Assembly: GCA_035533475.1 (NCBI GenBank) | Contig: DATLTS010000045.1 | Coordinates: forward strand, 36,666 to 100,665 | DNA from: Mycobacteriales bacterium | GTDB lineage: Bacteria; Actinomycetota; Actinomycetes; DATLTS01 | Reading direction: 5' to 3' | DNA: 64,000 nt | Shown here: piece after piece, positions 1 to 7,518 of the stretch | Numbering within the stretch: the first letter of the stretch is position 1 | Layout of the letters: the number at the start of each line of letters is the position of its first letter | Program-made: the position numbers and the translations under genes | The notes under the pieces: model-generated | What the model saw: the letters and a program-made list of their open reading frames with translations, nothing else | The model's database searches: none | What the model was told of the DNA's origin: nothing

Positions 1-417
1 GAAGATCAGTTCGGCAAGCGCGGTAGGCGTAGCGACGCTCAGCAGGTTGACCACGAACTTGGCGGGGTCTTGTCGCCTCGGGACGAGCGCCAGGGCACGC
101 CCCAGCGTCCCTGCCGCGATCAGCCCGACCGGCGAGCAGAAATAGAGGCCGATCAGGAGGCAGAGCTGGTCCAGATACATCGTGCGGGCCTGCTGGCGGA
201 ATTCGAAGTCCAGCCCGAACGTGGTCGTGAACCAGAACGCCGGGATGAGCACCCACCAGGCGACGTGCAAGCGGATGCCGGGCGGGACGCCGTGCGGGAG
301 TCCCGCCAGGAGCGCCACGGTGAGGATGGCGAGGGCGCCGTTGATCGGCCAGACCCGGGCGGTCGAGCTCAGCCGGGGGCGCTGGAGCCCACGGCCGAAC
401 GCAGCCAACACCGTCAT
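1..417 (-). CDS. N-terminal membrane region of a probable sensor/cyclic-di-GMP type protein (partial, runs off the left edge)
   Basis: An open frame of 139 codons starts with ATG at 417 and continues beyond base 1, so only the N-terminus is visible. Its ATG overlaps the stop codon of the upstream MFS gene in an ATGA junction, which implies one transcript and translational coupling. The visible protein has a basic start and then about four hydrophobic helices separated by short loops, including the stretch 'ARVWPINGALAILTVALL' and later 'LCLLIGLYFCSPVGLIAAG'. This layout resembles the multi-helix N-terminal sensor segment in front of GGDEF/EAL domains of actinobacteria. The output domain lies outside the window, so the family is inferred; the gene itself is well supported. 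Confidence 0.6.
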   Translation of the reverse strand, partial: MTVLAAFGRGLQRPRLSSTARVWPINGALAILTVALLAGLPHGVPPGIRLHVAWWVLIPAFWFTTTFGLDFEFRQQARTMYLDQLCLLIGLYFCSPVGLIAAGTLGRALALVPRRQDPAKFVVNLLSVATPTALAELIF

Positions 418-1730
418 CTGGCTACTTCCTGTGTGATCTCCGTCGTCTTCGTCGCCGCTGTGCCGGGACTTGAGCTGTCCCAGCCGATCTCCGCGATGGC
501 GCGGCGCGGCCAGACGATGGCCAGCATCGCGGTGCAGGCCAGGCCGATCAGGCCGGCCCAGCCGACGACCGCGTGGACGCTCGACCGCTCGGCCAGGGCT
601 CCGCTGACGACCAGCGCGATCCCCTGGCCGGCCAGCAGGCCGGTGCTCGCGATCCCGTAGGCCCGGCCGCGGACCTCGTCCGGCACCGCGGTCGTGAACA
701 GCTGATAGGTGATCACGCTCAGGGAGGCCCCCGCGCCGCAGGCGGCCCAGAGCAGGTAGGTCACGACCAGCCCGGGGTCGGCAAGGGTCGCCACGAGTGG
801 CGCGAAGCAGAGCACGGCCAGCGGGAGGAGCAGCAGCTTGCGCAGCCGATCCGTCCCGAACCGGACAAACAGCACAGCGCCGACAACCTGCCCGGCCGGC
901 AGGGCTGCGGTGAGCAGCCCGGCGCCGACCGGTCCGGCCCCGTGCCGGTGCGCGTAGACCACCGCCAGCCCCTCCGGCACGACCGCGAGCGCCGCCGAGA
1001 ACCAGGTGAGCGCGAGCAGGCTGCGCAGCAGCGGGCTGCGCCAGAGCAGCCTGAGCACCTCCCCGGCGCTGCCGAGCATCCGCCGCGGCCCGCTGAGCGC
1101 GGCCGCCTGCCAGTGCACCCCGGCCCGGACGAGCAGGGCCGAGGCCAGGAAAGTCACCGCGTCGATACCCAACGCGCCCCGCACGGTGACCGCCCCCACG
1201 ATGATCCCGCCGGCGCCGAACCCGGCGACCTGGGCCACCTGGTTGGTGATCGAGGCGAGCGAGAGCGCCATCGTGTACTGCTCGCCGGCGACCACGCTGG
1301 GCAGGAGAGCGGCGCGGGCCGACTGGAAGGGAGCGTCGAGGATGGTCACGCACGCCAGCAGCACGAACATGATCCATAACGTGCCGGCGGCGGCAACCAT
1401 CCCGAGCACCAGCCCGGCCCGCAGCAGGTCGCAGGCGATCATCAGCCGTCGGCGGGGCAGCGAGTCGGCGAGCGTGGCCAGCAGCGGGCCGGCGAGCAGC
1501 CAGGTGGCGTAGGTGGTGGCGTAGCTCACCGCCGTGAGCAGCGGCGAATGGGTGCGCTGGAAGACGAGCAGAGCCACCGCGATCCGGGCGACCTGATCGC
1601 CGCCGAGCGAGAGCGCCTGGGCGGCGTACAGCGAGCGGAATTCGGGGATCCGAAGCAGCGCGGTGTAGGTCACCCGCGGCTCCGGGCGCGGGGCGGTTTC
1701 AGGGCGACGCCGGTGTCGGCCTCCGCGCAT
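414..1730 (-). CDS. MFS transporter, 12-helix exporter
   Basis: This is a hydrophobic protein of about 438 residues with the regular helix pattern of the major facilitator superfamily and an R-rich loop 'ADSLPRRRLMIACD' after helix 2-3 (motif A region). It probably exports small molecules across the cytoplasmic membrane; the substrate cannot be read. I chose ATG 1730 because GAGAGGA lies 8-9 bases upstream; a GTG at 1673 directly before 'TYTALLRIPEFRSLY' is an alternative, since the 19 residues between are basic and poorly structured. The frame is also open upstream to 1835 but that part looks non-coding. It is divergent from the NADH dehydrogenase gene and overlaps the next gene by 4 bases. 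Confidence 0.85.
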   Translation of the reverse strand: MRGGRHRRRPETAPRPEPRVTYTALLRIPEFRSLYAAQALSLGGDQVARIAVALLVFQRTHSPLLTAVSYATTYATWLLAGPLLATLADSLPRRRLMIACDLLRAGLVLGMVAAAGTLWIMFVLLACVTILDAPFQSARAALLPSVVAGEQYTMALSLASITNQVAQVAGFGAGGIIVGAVTVRGALGIDAVTFLASALLVRAGVHWQAAALSGPRRMLGSAGEVLRLLWRSPLLRSLLALTWFSAALAVVPEGLAVVYAHRHGAGPVGAGLLTAALPAGQVVGAVLFVRFGTDRLRKLLLLPLAVLCFAPLVATLADPGLVVTYLLWAACGAGASLSVITYQLFTTAVPDEVRGRAYGIASTGLLAGQGIALVVSGALAERSSVHAVVGWAGLIGLACTAMLAIVWPRRAIAEIGWDSSSPGTAATKTTEITQEVAR

Positions 1731-1852
1731 CTGCCCCGTCCTCTCGGCCCTATCGACCGGCCTGACGAGCAGAGTCTGGCAGCAAACCGGCGATTCGGGG
1801 AGGTACGACCCGGAAATGGATACCCCCCGGGCCACCCGGGTAACTTCCCGGC

Positions 1853-3193
1853 ATGGTGCCCACTCGCTCGGGAACGCGCATCCTCGTCGTCGGCGGCGGC
1901 TACGTCGGCATGTATTCGGCGCTCCGGCTCCAGCGCCGGCTCCGACCCGGGGAGGCGACCCTCACGGTCGTCGACCCGCAGGCCTACATGACCTATCAGC
2001 CGTTCCTGCCGGAGGCCGGGGCCGGCAACCTCGAGCCGCGCCACGTGGTCGTTCCGCTCCGCAAGGAGCTACGCGGTGCCACGGTGCTGACCGGGCGGAT
2101 CACCGGGATCGACCATGCCGGGCGCACCGCGCGGTTCGCCCCGGACCGCGGCCCGGGGCGCGACATCGGCTACGACGTGCTCATCCTCGGGGTGGGATCG
2201 GTGCCCCGGACGATGCCGATTCCCGGCCTCGCCGAGGTCGGGATCGGCTTCACGACGGTGGCCGAGGCGATTTACCTGCGCAACCACGTGCTCGCCCGGT
2301 TGGACACCGCGGCCGCCGTGCTGGACCCCGAACTGCGCCGACGGCTGCTCACCTTTCTCTTCGTCGGCGGCGGGTACGCCGGGGTGGAGGCGCTCGCCGA
2401 GCTGGAGGACATGGCCCGCTCCGCCCTGCCCCTCTACCCGCGCCTGAGCGACCGGGACATGCGTTGGGTTCTCGTGGAGGCGGCGGAGCGCATCCTCCCG
2501 GAGGTGAGCCCGGACCTGTCCGCCTACACGACCGACCGGCTCCGCGGCTGCGGCATCGAGGTCCGCCTGCGCACCCGGGTGAAGTCGCTCGTGGGCGGCG
2601 CGGTGGAGCTCGACGACGGCGAGTCGTTCGAGGCGGACACGGTGGTCTGGACCGCCGGGGTGCGGCCCAACCCGCTGGTCGGCAGCACCGACCTGCCGCT
2701 GGACGAGAAGAACCGGGTTCGCTGCACCGCGATGCTCACGGTCGAGGGCGTGGCCGACGCCTGGTGCGCGGGGGACTGCGCGGCGGTTCCGGACCTCACC
2801 GCCCCCGGTCGGTTCTGCGGCCCGTCGGCGCAGCACGCGGTCCGTCAGGCCCGCCGGCTGGCGGACAACGTGCTCGCGACCCTGCGCGGGGAACCGCCGG
2901 AGGAGTACCGCCACGCCTACGCCGGCTCGGTGGCGAGCCTGGGACTGCACAAGGGCGTCGCGGAGATCTACCGGATCAAGCTCACCGGCTGGCCGGCCTG
3001 GCTGATGCACCGGACGTACCACCTGAGCCGGATGCCGACGTTCAACCGCAAGGTCCGGGTCGCCGCGGACTGGACTCTCGCCCTGCTGTTCCACCGGGAG
3101 ATCGTGTCGCTGGGGTCGTTCACTAATCCGCGCGGGGAGTTCGAACGGGCCGCGGCGCCGGACGAGCCGGCCCGCCCGCCGGGGGCCGGCTGA
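1853..3193 (+). CDS. ndh: Type II NADH dehydrogenase-like FAD oxidoreductase
   Basis: The 446-residue protein fits the non-proton-pumping NADH:quinone oxidoreductase family, which passes electrons from NADH to the membrane quinone pool. It has an N-terminal FAD-binding dinucleotide fold with GGGYVG at residues 14-19, a second NAD-binding fold with GGGYAG at 172-177, and the conserved 'WCAGDCAA' FAD segment near residue 305. The C-terminal part, with 'WLMHRTYHLSRMP', matches the region that anchors such enzymes to the membrane. ATG 1853 is the first codon compatible with the FAD motif. The gene is monocistronic and divergent from the MFS gene. A ferredoxin/thiosulfate-type relative is possible but less likely. 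Confidence 0.88.
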   Translation: MVPTRSGTRILVVGGGYVGMYSALRLQRRLRPGEATLTVVDPQAYMTYQPFLPEAGAGNLEPRHVVVPLRKELRGATVLTGRITGIDHAGRTARFAPDRGPGRDIGYDVLILGVGSVPRTMPIPGLAEVGIGFTTVAEAIYLRNHVLARLDTAAAVLDPELRRRLLTFLFVGGGYAGVEALAELEDMARSALPLYPRLSDRDMRWVLVEAAERILPEVSPDLSAYTTDRLRGCGIEVRLRTRVKSLVGGAVELDDGESFEADTVVWTAGVRPNPLVGSTDLPLDEKNRVRCTAMLTVEGVADAWCAGDCAAVPDLTAPGRFCGPSAQHAVRQARRLADNVLATLRGEPPEEYRHAYAGSVASLGLHKGVAEIYRIKLTGWPAWLMHRTYHLSRMPTFNRKVRVAADWTLALLFHREIVSLGSFTNPRGEFERAAAPDEPARPPGAG

Positions 3194-3221
3194 GCCACCG
3201 GGCGGCTACCCTGACCTCGGC

Positions 3222-3305
3222 GCCCGGGTGGCGGAACAGGCAGACGCAGGATCCTTAAAAGTTCTTGGTCGCGAGACCGTGCGGGTTCGAATCCCGCCCC
3301 GGGCA
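3222..3305 (+). tRNA. tRNA-Leu (anticodon UAA)
   Basis: The 84-nt gene folds as a class II tRNA: acceptor GCCCGGG pairs with CCCGGGC before discriminator A3305, the D-arm is 'TGGCGGAACAGGCAGACGC', the anticodon loop is CTTAAAA (anticodon TAA), the long variable arm has GGTC-GCGA-GACC, and the T arm is GCGGG-TTCGAAT-CCCGC. The anticodon stem GGATC/GTTCT has one T-T mismatch and one G-T pair by this reading. CC follows the discriminator but the terminal A of CCA is not encoded. It reads UUA/UUG leucine codons; UUA is rare in such GC-rich genomes. Confidence 0.95.
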
Positions 3306-3319
3306 CCGCCCCGGGCACC
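3296..3319 (+). repeat. 12-bp tandem duplication of the tRNA-Leu 3' end
   Basis: GCCCCGGGCACC, the last T-stem base, 3' acceptor strand, discriminator and CC of the tRNA, is followed at once by a second exact copy (3308-3319). Direct repeats of a tRNA 3' end are typical of integrase attachment sites, but no integrase is visible, so simple slippage is equally possible. Confidence 0.7.
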
Positions 3320-3362
3320 GCCGCGCCGGCTCTGCCTGGCATCGCGCGCCGCCCAGTCGCAG

Positions 3363-3431
3363 CGAGTGTGCAATTTCCGACGGGTTCCGGCCCGTCGCGA
3401 GCGTGACCCCCTGTCGGAAATTGCACACTCG
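3363..3431. repeat. 69-bp palindromic element A
   Basis: Perfect 19-bp inverted arms, CGAGTGTGCAATTTCCGAC at 3363-3381 and its complement at 3413-3431, enclose a 31-bp core that contains a second hairpin (ACGGG/CCCGT). It lies between tRNA-Leu and the convergent aroQ gene. Two other intergenic elements of exactly the same length and with the same CGAGTG...CACTCG ends occur at 29781 and 55683. The core AATTTCC is AT-rich relative to its surroundings. It may act as a bidirectional terminator, a protein-binding site or a small mobile element; nothing in it is coding. Confidence 0.75.
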
Positions 3432-3453
3432 GCGATTCGGGGTCCAGCGCAGC

Positions 3454-3489
3454 CCCCTGCGGTAGCCGTGGCCACGCCGACCGCAGGGG
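3454..3489. terminator. Candidate hairpin terminator
   Basis: CCCCTGCGGT at 3454-3463 is perfectly complementary to ACCGCAGGGG at 3480-3489, leaving a 16-base loop. It lies 3' of element A and 63 bases beyond the stop of the minus-strand aroQ gene, so it could stop transcription from either side. There is no T tract, as is common for actinobacterial terminators. Confidence 0.4.
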
Positions 3490-3552
3490 TTCGGGGACCG
3501 CTGGTGAACCGAATGCGAGACCCACGCCCCGCTCGACCGGCGAGCCGCCGGC

Positions 3553-3828
3553 TCAGCCGGCGTCGCCGCGGCAGTAGCCAAGGGCGGCGAGGGCGACCGC
3601 TACCCCGGGGCGGCCGAGCGCCCGGCGGTAGCCGGCGATGACCTCGTTCTCCCGCTGGTGCTGTACCCGCGGTTCGCCGGCGGCCACCCGCAGGGCCTGG
3701 ATGGCCCGGGAGATCTGCGCCCGGTGGGCGAGCAGCCGTTGGATGTCGCGGTCGACCTCGTCGATGAGGGCCCGGCCGGCTTCGACGCTGGGCACGTCGA
3801 TCGGCGCCGGCGATGACGCGGTGATCAT
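3553..3828 (-). CDS. aroQ: Chorismate mutase, short AroQ type
   Basis: A 91-residue all-helical protein that converts chorismate to prephenate, the entry to phenylalanine and tyrosine synthesis. The order of features matches actinobacterial AroQ: helix 1 'LIDEVDRDIQRLLAHRAQISRAI', then 'RVQHQRENEVI' and a C-terminal helix ending in 'GYCRGDAG'. The catalytic Arg in helix 1 (residue 36 region) and the Lys/Arg pair of 'RVQHQRE' are in place. I chose ATG 3828 because AAGGA lies 6-7 bases upstream; the frame is open to 4200 but the extension is not protein-like. In mycobacteria the homologous small enzyme is activated by DAHP synthase; whether this holds here is unknown. Confidence 0.88.
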   Translation of the reverse strand: MITASSPAPIDVPSVEAGRALIDEVDRDIQRLLAHRAQISRAIQALRVAAGEPRVQHQRENEVIAGYRRALGRPGVAVALAALGYCRGDAG

Positions 3829-3852
3829 GAGATTCCTTGGGGTCTGGGGCAA

Positions 3853-3882
3853 CCCCGGGACGAGCCCCGGGATGGCCCGGGG
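3853..3882. other. GC-rich leader with three CCCGGG motifs
   Basis: The interval between the PPOX gene and aroQ carries CCCCGGG at 3853-3859, CCCCGGG at 3865-3871 and CCCGGGG at 3876-3882. They can pair with each other in alternative hairpins in the aroQ leader. No upstream leader peptide rich in aromatic codons is visible, so an attenuator is not supported. Confidence 0.25.
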
Positions 3883-3968
3883 CGGTCGGTCGAAGCTCAG
3901 GCGGCGTCGAGGACCGGGGGCCGGTCCGGGTAAAAGCGCACCATCGCCATGACGGCAGTGTCGCACGT

Positions 3969-4391
3969 TCAGCCGGCGGCGTCCGGCCCGGCCCTCGTCA
4001 CGACGAGTCGGATCAGGCAGCGCCGGTCGCGCGCCATCGCCGCCCGGTAGTCGTCCCAGTCCGGGTGCTCGCCGGAGATCCCGCGGTAGTAGTCGACCAG
4101 GCCTTCCATCGCCTCCGGCAGCGAGACCACCTCGGCGTCGGCGTCGACCTGGACGTGGCTGCGCCCGTCCCGCGGGTAGAAGGAGTCCGGGAAAACGCAC
4201 AACCAGGCCCGCGGGTCCCGGCGCAGGTTGCGGGCCTTCATCGCCGGCTCCCGGGTCGAGATCACGATCCGACCGGCCGCATCCACGCCGGCGTCGATCG
4301 GGCTGAGCTGGGGGGTGCCGTCCCGGCGCAGGGTGGCGAGCACGCCGTGGTGGTTGTGCCGGATGAACTCGAGCGCGGCGTCGACGTCCAC
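3969..4391 (-). CDS. PPOX-class F420/FMN-dependent oxidoreductase
   Basis: The 140-residue protein belongs to the split-barrel flavin/F420-binding family. 'HHGVLATLRRDGTPQLSPI' at the N-terminus is the typical first strand pair and 'REPAMKARNLRRDPRAWLCV' carries the Lys/Arg residues that bind cofactor phosphate; 'WDDYRAAMARDRRCLIRLVVTR' is the C-terminal strand. Such enzymes reduce or oxidise small substrates with F420H2 or FMN. GTG 4391 is the start that fits the family length. It follows the DUF4287 gene with an 8-base gap and has no clear Shine-Dalgarno site, which suggests coupled translation. The true substrate is not known. Confidence 0.82.
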   Translation of the reverse strand: MDVDAALEFIRHNHHGVLATLRRDGTPQLSPIDAGVDAAGRIVISTREPAMKARNLRRDPRAWLCVFPDSFYPRDGRSHVQVDADAEVVSLPEAMEGLVDYYRGISGEHPDWDDYRAAMARDRRCLIRLVVTRAGPDAAG

Positions 4392-4399
4392 GCCGGCGC

Positions 4400-4627
4400 T
4401 CAGCCGCGGCTGGCGGCCCGGCGCAGGTCGTGCTCGTGCACGATCGCCCGGGCGTAGCCGTGCGGGAGGGCGTGCTCGTCTCGCAGCCAGTTCACCCGTT
4501 CGTCGAAACGCACCAGCCCGGGCCCGGCCTCCAGCGCCTGGAACCAGGTCGGCAGGTCGCGCCCGGTCACCTCGGGGATCCGCGCCAGCAGCGACTGGTG
4601 GGTTTCCTCGGAGTGATGGAGCGACAT
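4400..4627 (-). CDS. DUF4287 domain protein
   Basis: A 75-residue protein with the layout of DUF4287: 'SEETHQSLLARIPEVTGRDLPTWF' followed by 'WLRDEHALPHGYARAIVHEHDLRR'. The family has no assigned reaction; members often accompany other small stress or DNA-related proteins. ATG 4627 is preceded by a strong AGGAGG site 6 bases upstream. It is co-directional with the thiolase gene (82 bases upstream) and with the PPOX gene just downstream, so a three-gene transcript is likely. Confidence 0.8.
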   Translation of the reverse strand: MSLHHSEETHQSLLARIPEVTGRDLPTWFQALEAGPGLVRFDERVNWLRDEHALPHGYARAIVHEHDLRRAASRG

Positions 4628-4709
4628 GGCGCCTCCTGTGGCGGGTGAACGGGCTATCGAGAGGGTGCCCCAGCCGAGGCGCCCGGCACAAGCCCCCAGC
4701 CGGACCGAA

Positions 4710-5930
4710 TCAGCTCAGCCGTTCGATGATCATGGCCATGCCCTGCCCGCCGCCGACGCACATCGTCTCTAGTCCGAAGGTCTTGTCGTGGAACGCCAGC
4801 GAGTTGAGCAGTGTCGTCGTGATCCGGGCCCCGGTCATCCCGAACGGGTGGCCGAGCGCGATCGCGCCCCCGTTCACGTTGAGCTTGTCGAGGTCGATCC
4901 CGAGCTCGGTATAGGACGGGATGACCTGCGCGGCGAACGCCTCGTTGATCTCGACAAGGTCGATGTCGTCGATCGTCAGACCGGCCCGCGCCAAGGCCTG
5001 CTTGCTGGCCTCGACCGGTCCGAGGCCCATGATCTCCGGGTTCAACCCGGACACGCCGGTCGAGACGATCCGGGCCAGCGGCGTCAGGCCCAGCTCGGCG
5101 GCCTTCGCGTCGCTGGTGATGACGACCGCCGCCGCGCCGTCGTTCAGCGGGCAGCAGTTGGCGGCGGTCACGGTGCCGTCCGGCCGGAACACCGGCGCCA
5201 GCGCGGACACCGCCTCCATCGTCACCCCCGCGCGTGGGCCGTCGTCCTTGGCGACGACTGTGCCGTCGGGCGTCGTCACCGGGGTGATCTCCCGCTCGAA
5301 GAATCCGTTGGCGATCGCCTTCTCCGCGAGGTTCTGCGACCGGACGCCGAACTCGTCCTGCAGCTCCCGGGTGATGCCCCGCTGCCCGGCGACGTTCTCC
5401 GCGGTCTGCCCCATCGCGATGTAGACGTCGGGCAACTGGCCGTCCGCCCGCGGGTCGTGCCAGACCGGGGCGCCGCCGTCGGCGAGCTTCGCTGCCCGGG
5501 CCTGGGCGTCGGCGAACCGTGGGTTCGTCGTGTTCGGAAGGGAGTCGCTGGTGCCGGCGACATAGCGGCTGACCATCTCGACACCGGCCGAGATGAACGC
5601 GTCGCCCTCACCGGCCTTGATCGCGTGGAAGGCCATCCGGGTGGTCTGCAGGCTCGACGAGCAGTAGCGGGTGATGGTGGTGCCGGGCAGCGTGTCGTAG
5701 CCGAGCAGGACGGCGACGACCCTCCCCATGTTGTAACCCTGCTCGCCGCCGGGCAGCCCGCAGCCGAGCATCAGATCGGCGATGTCGGCCGGGTCGAGTG
5801 CCGGCACCTTGTCCAGCGCCGCCTGGACGATCGTGGCGGTCAGGTCGTCCGGGCGCAGGTCCTTGAGCGATCCCTTGAAGGCCCGGCCGATCGGCGAGCG
5901 GGCGGTGGCGACGATGACGGCCTCGGTCAT
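4710..5930 (-). CDS. fadA: Acetyl-CoA acyltransferase (thiolase)
   Basis: The 406-residue protein is a full-length thiolase that cleaves 3-ketoacyl-CoA with CoA, or condenses two acyl-CoAs. The acyl-accepting Cys is C90 in 'RYCSSSLQ', the catalytic His is H361 in 'ALGHPFGMTGAR', and the second Cys is C391 in 'ETMCVGGGQG'. AAGGAGC stands 8 bases before ATG 5930, and the start overlaps the stop of the SGNH hydrolase gene. The close match to beta-oxidation thiolases and the pairing with a lipase-like hydrolase point to fatty acid breakdown. From memory the thiolase-SGNH-CBS order equals the fadA3 region of M. tuberculosis. Confidence 0.93.
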   Translation of the reverse strand: MTEAVIVATARSPIGRAFKGSLKDLRPDDLTATIVQAALDKVPALDPADIADLMLGCGLPGGEQGYNMGRVVAVLLGYDTLPGTTITRYCSSSLQTTRMAFHAIKAGEGDAFISAGVEMVSRYVAGTSDSLPNTTNPRFADAQARAAKLADGGAPVWHDPRADGQLPDVYIAMGQTAENVAGQRGITRELQDEFGVRSQNLAEKAIANGFFEREITPVTTPDGTVVAKDDGPRAGVTMEAVSALAPVFRPDGTVTAANCCPLNDGAAAVVITSDAKAAELGLTPLARIVSTGVSGLNPEIMGLGPVEASKQALARAGLTIDDIDLVEINEAFAAQVIPSYTELGIDLDKLNVNGGAIALGHPFGMTGARITTTLLNSLAFHDKTFGLETMCVGGGQGMAMIIERLS

Positions 5931-6730
5931 GAGCTTGCTCCTTCGACGTGTGCAGGAAGGCTACCCGGAGCCGGGCCGGCGACCGCCAGGACCGCCGGGA
6001 GCACGGTCTCGACGATCACCCGGTAGCCGGCCGCGGAGGGATGGAAGCCGTCGGGGCAGAACAACCCGGGATCGGCGGTGAATCGGGGCCCGAGCCAGCG
6101 GCCGAGCGGCACGACGATCACGCCGTCCCCCGCCAGCTGCTCCTGGGCGCGCCCCATCCGTCTGGACCACCGACCGGCGAGCGCGCGCAGCGGATGCGGG
6201 ATCGGGCGGACCGCGGACAGGTCGGGACAGGTTCCGAGGACAACAGCCACATCAGCTTCAACGAGCCTCCGCACCTCCCGGCGCTGGTCGGTCAGCGCGT
6301 GCGCCCGGCGGACCCGGTGGGTGACGTCGTTCGCGCCGATCGAGACCACCGCGATGTGCGGCGGGGTCAGCAGCGTTCGGTCGACTTGGCCGGCGAGGTC
6401 CCGCGACCGGGCTCCGGTCACGGCGGCGACCTGGAGGATGACCGGCCGCCCGGTCTGCTCGGCGAGGGCCGCGGCGAGCAGCGCCCCCGGCGTCTCCCGC
6501 GGCGAGTCCACCCCGATCCCGGCCGCCGACGAGTCGCCGATCAGCGCCAGCCGGAGTGGGGCCCCGCGCCCGGCGGCGCCGTAGTCGCCGTCGGCGGCCG
6601 GCGGCCCGGCGAGCACCGGGATCTTGCGCCGGGCGAGCCGGGCCTCGAACCGCAGCAGCCCGATCGAGCCGAGGCCGACCAGGCCGGCCCCGCCGCCCGC
6701 GGCCCCGGCGACCGTCCGGCGCCGACTCAC
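5927..6730 (-). CDS. SGNH/GDSL hydrolase, exported or membrane-anchored
   Basis: A 267-residue esterase/lipase-fold protein. The SGNH blocks are visible: 'LIGDSSAAG' with nucleophile S67, 'SIGANDVTH' with the Asn of block III, and 'DGFHPSAAGY' with the Asp and His of block V. Residues 1-27 ('MSRRRTVAG...GLVGLGSIGLLRF') form a basic start and a hydrophobic stretch, so the enzyme is likely exported or anchored. The GTG start at 6730 overlaps the stop of the metallo-hydrolase gene (GTGA), and its own stop overlaps the thiolase start. The substrate ester is unknown. Confidence 0.88.
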   Translation of the reverse strand: MSRRRTVAGAAGGGAGLVGLGSIGLLRFEARLARRKIPVLAGPPAADGDYGAAGRGAPLRLALIGDSSAAGIGVDSPRETPGALLAAALAEQTGRPVILQVAAVTGARSRDLAGQVDRTLLTPPHIAVVSIGANDVTHRVRRAHALTDQRREVRRLVEADVAVVLGTCPDLSAVRPIPHPLRALAGRWSRRMGRAQEQLAGDGVIVVPLGRWLGPRFTADPGLFCPDGFHPSAAGYRVIVETVLPAVLAVAGPAPGSLPAHVEGASS

Positions 6731-7437
6731 CGGGGACGCCCGCCGAGGAACGCCTGAAGCGCCGTCCGCGCCCCGTGGCGGATCTCGGCGCCGTGGGTGA
6801 ACGCGACGAGGTCGAACGCGAGGTCGGCGAGGCGGTCGGCGCTGTCCCGGGACAGCGCGACGTCCGTGCAGAACGCGGCCGGGGAGTAGCGCAGCCCGCG
6901 GACGTTGAAGACCGCGTCGCCGGTGATCAGGATCCCGGTCGGTTCGTGGAGCAGGCTGACGTGGCCCGGGGTGTGCCCCGGGGTGTGCACCACCCGCAGC
7001 CCACCGGCCACGTCGAGCAGCTCGCCGTCCGCGATCTCGCGGGTCACCTCGGTGGCCTCGAAGCCGCCACGGGGCAGCCGGTTGAGGATCCGCCCGCGAC
7101 GGGTCGACGCGTCGAGGGCCGGCGGCCGCCCGGTCCGCAGGTAGGTCGCGTCCCGCTCGTGCACCACGACGGCCCCGGCGCCGCCCCGCAGCACCCCGGC
7201 GAGGCCACCGGCGTGGTCGAAGTGGCTGTGGGTGAGGACGACCTGCCGGACGTCGGCGAGCGAGCGGCCGATCGCCGCGAGGCCGGCCGCGATCCGCCTC
7301 GACGCCCGCTTGAGCCCGGTGTCGACGAGGGTGACCGCGCCGTCGGCCTCGACGAAGGCGTAGCTGTTGATCAGGTCGGCCGGCGCGGTGGGGATGCGGT
7401 AGACGCCGGGGGCCAGTTCGATCGCGAGCTCACGCAC
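6727..7437 (-). CDS. MBL-fold metallo-hydrolase
   Basis: The 236-residue protein carries the metallo-beta-lactamase signature 'LTHSHFDHAGG' with H70, H72, D74 and H75, then 'HTPGHTPGHVSLL' and 'TGDAVFN' with the later metal ligands, and a final His in 'TFTHGAEI'-like 'AFTHGAEIR'. It is a hydrolase with two metal ions, of the glyoxalase II/lactonase type; the substrate is open. The start is GTG 7437 with GGAGG close upstream. It is the first gene of the transcript metallo-hydrolase - SGNH hydrolase - thiolase, and is divergent from cbs across an 81-base region with a palindrome. Confidence 0.88.
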   Translation of the reverse strand: MRELAIELAPGVYRIPTAPADLINSYAFVEADGAVTLVDTGLKRASRRIAAGLAAIGRSLADVRQVVLTHSHFDHAGGLAGVLRGGAGAVVVHERDATYLRTGRPPALDASTRRGRILNRLPRGGFEATEVTREIADGELLDVAGGLRVVHTPGHTPGHVSLLHEPTGILITGDAVFNVRGLRYSPAAFCTDVALSRDSADRLADLAFDLVAFTHGAEIRHGARTALQAFLGGRPR

Positions 7438-7451
7438 GGAGGGCCTCCCTG

Positions 7452-7467
7452 GTTACCAACCGGTAAC
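7452..7467. promoter_or_regulatory. Candidate operator palindrome
   Basis: GTTACC-AACC-GGTAAC is a perfect 6-bp inverted repeat with a 4-bp spacer in the middle of the divergent promoter region between the metallo-hydrolase operon and cbs. It is the only AT-containing palindrome in that interval and has the size of a TetR or GntR half-site pair. No regulator gene lies next to it. Confidence 0.4.
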
Positions 7468-7518
7468 AATGCTACCTGGCCGCCGGGCCGCCTACGCTGG
7501 CCGCACGGAGGTGGCCCC

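Noticed and set aside
3222..3431. Genomic island integrated at tRNA-Leu
   Set aside because: A duplicated tRNA end exists, but no integrase or phage gene lies on either side; the following genes are ordinary metabolism.
4788..6026. 412-codon plus-strand frame opposite the thiolase gene
   Set aside because: Composition is the usual antisense shadow of GC-rich coding sequence; the thiolase on the other strand has all catalytic motifs.
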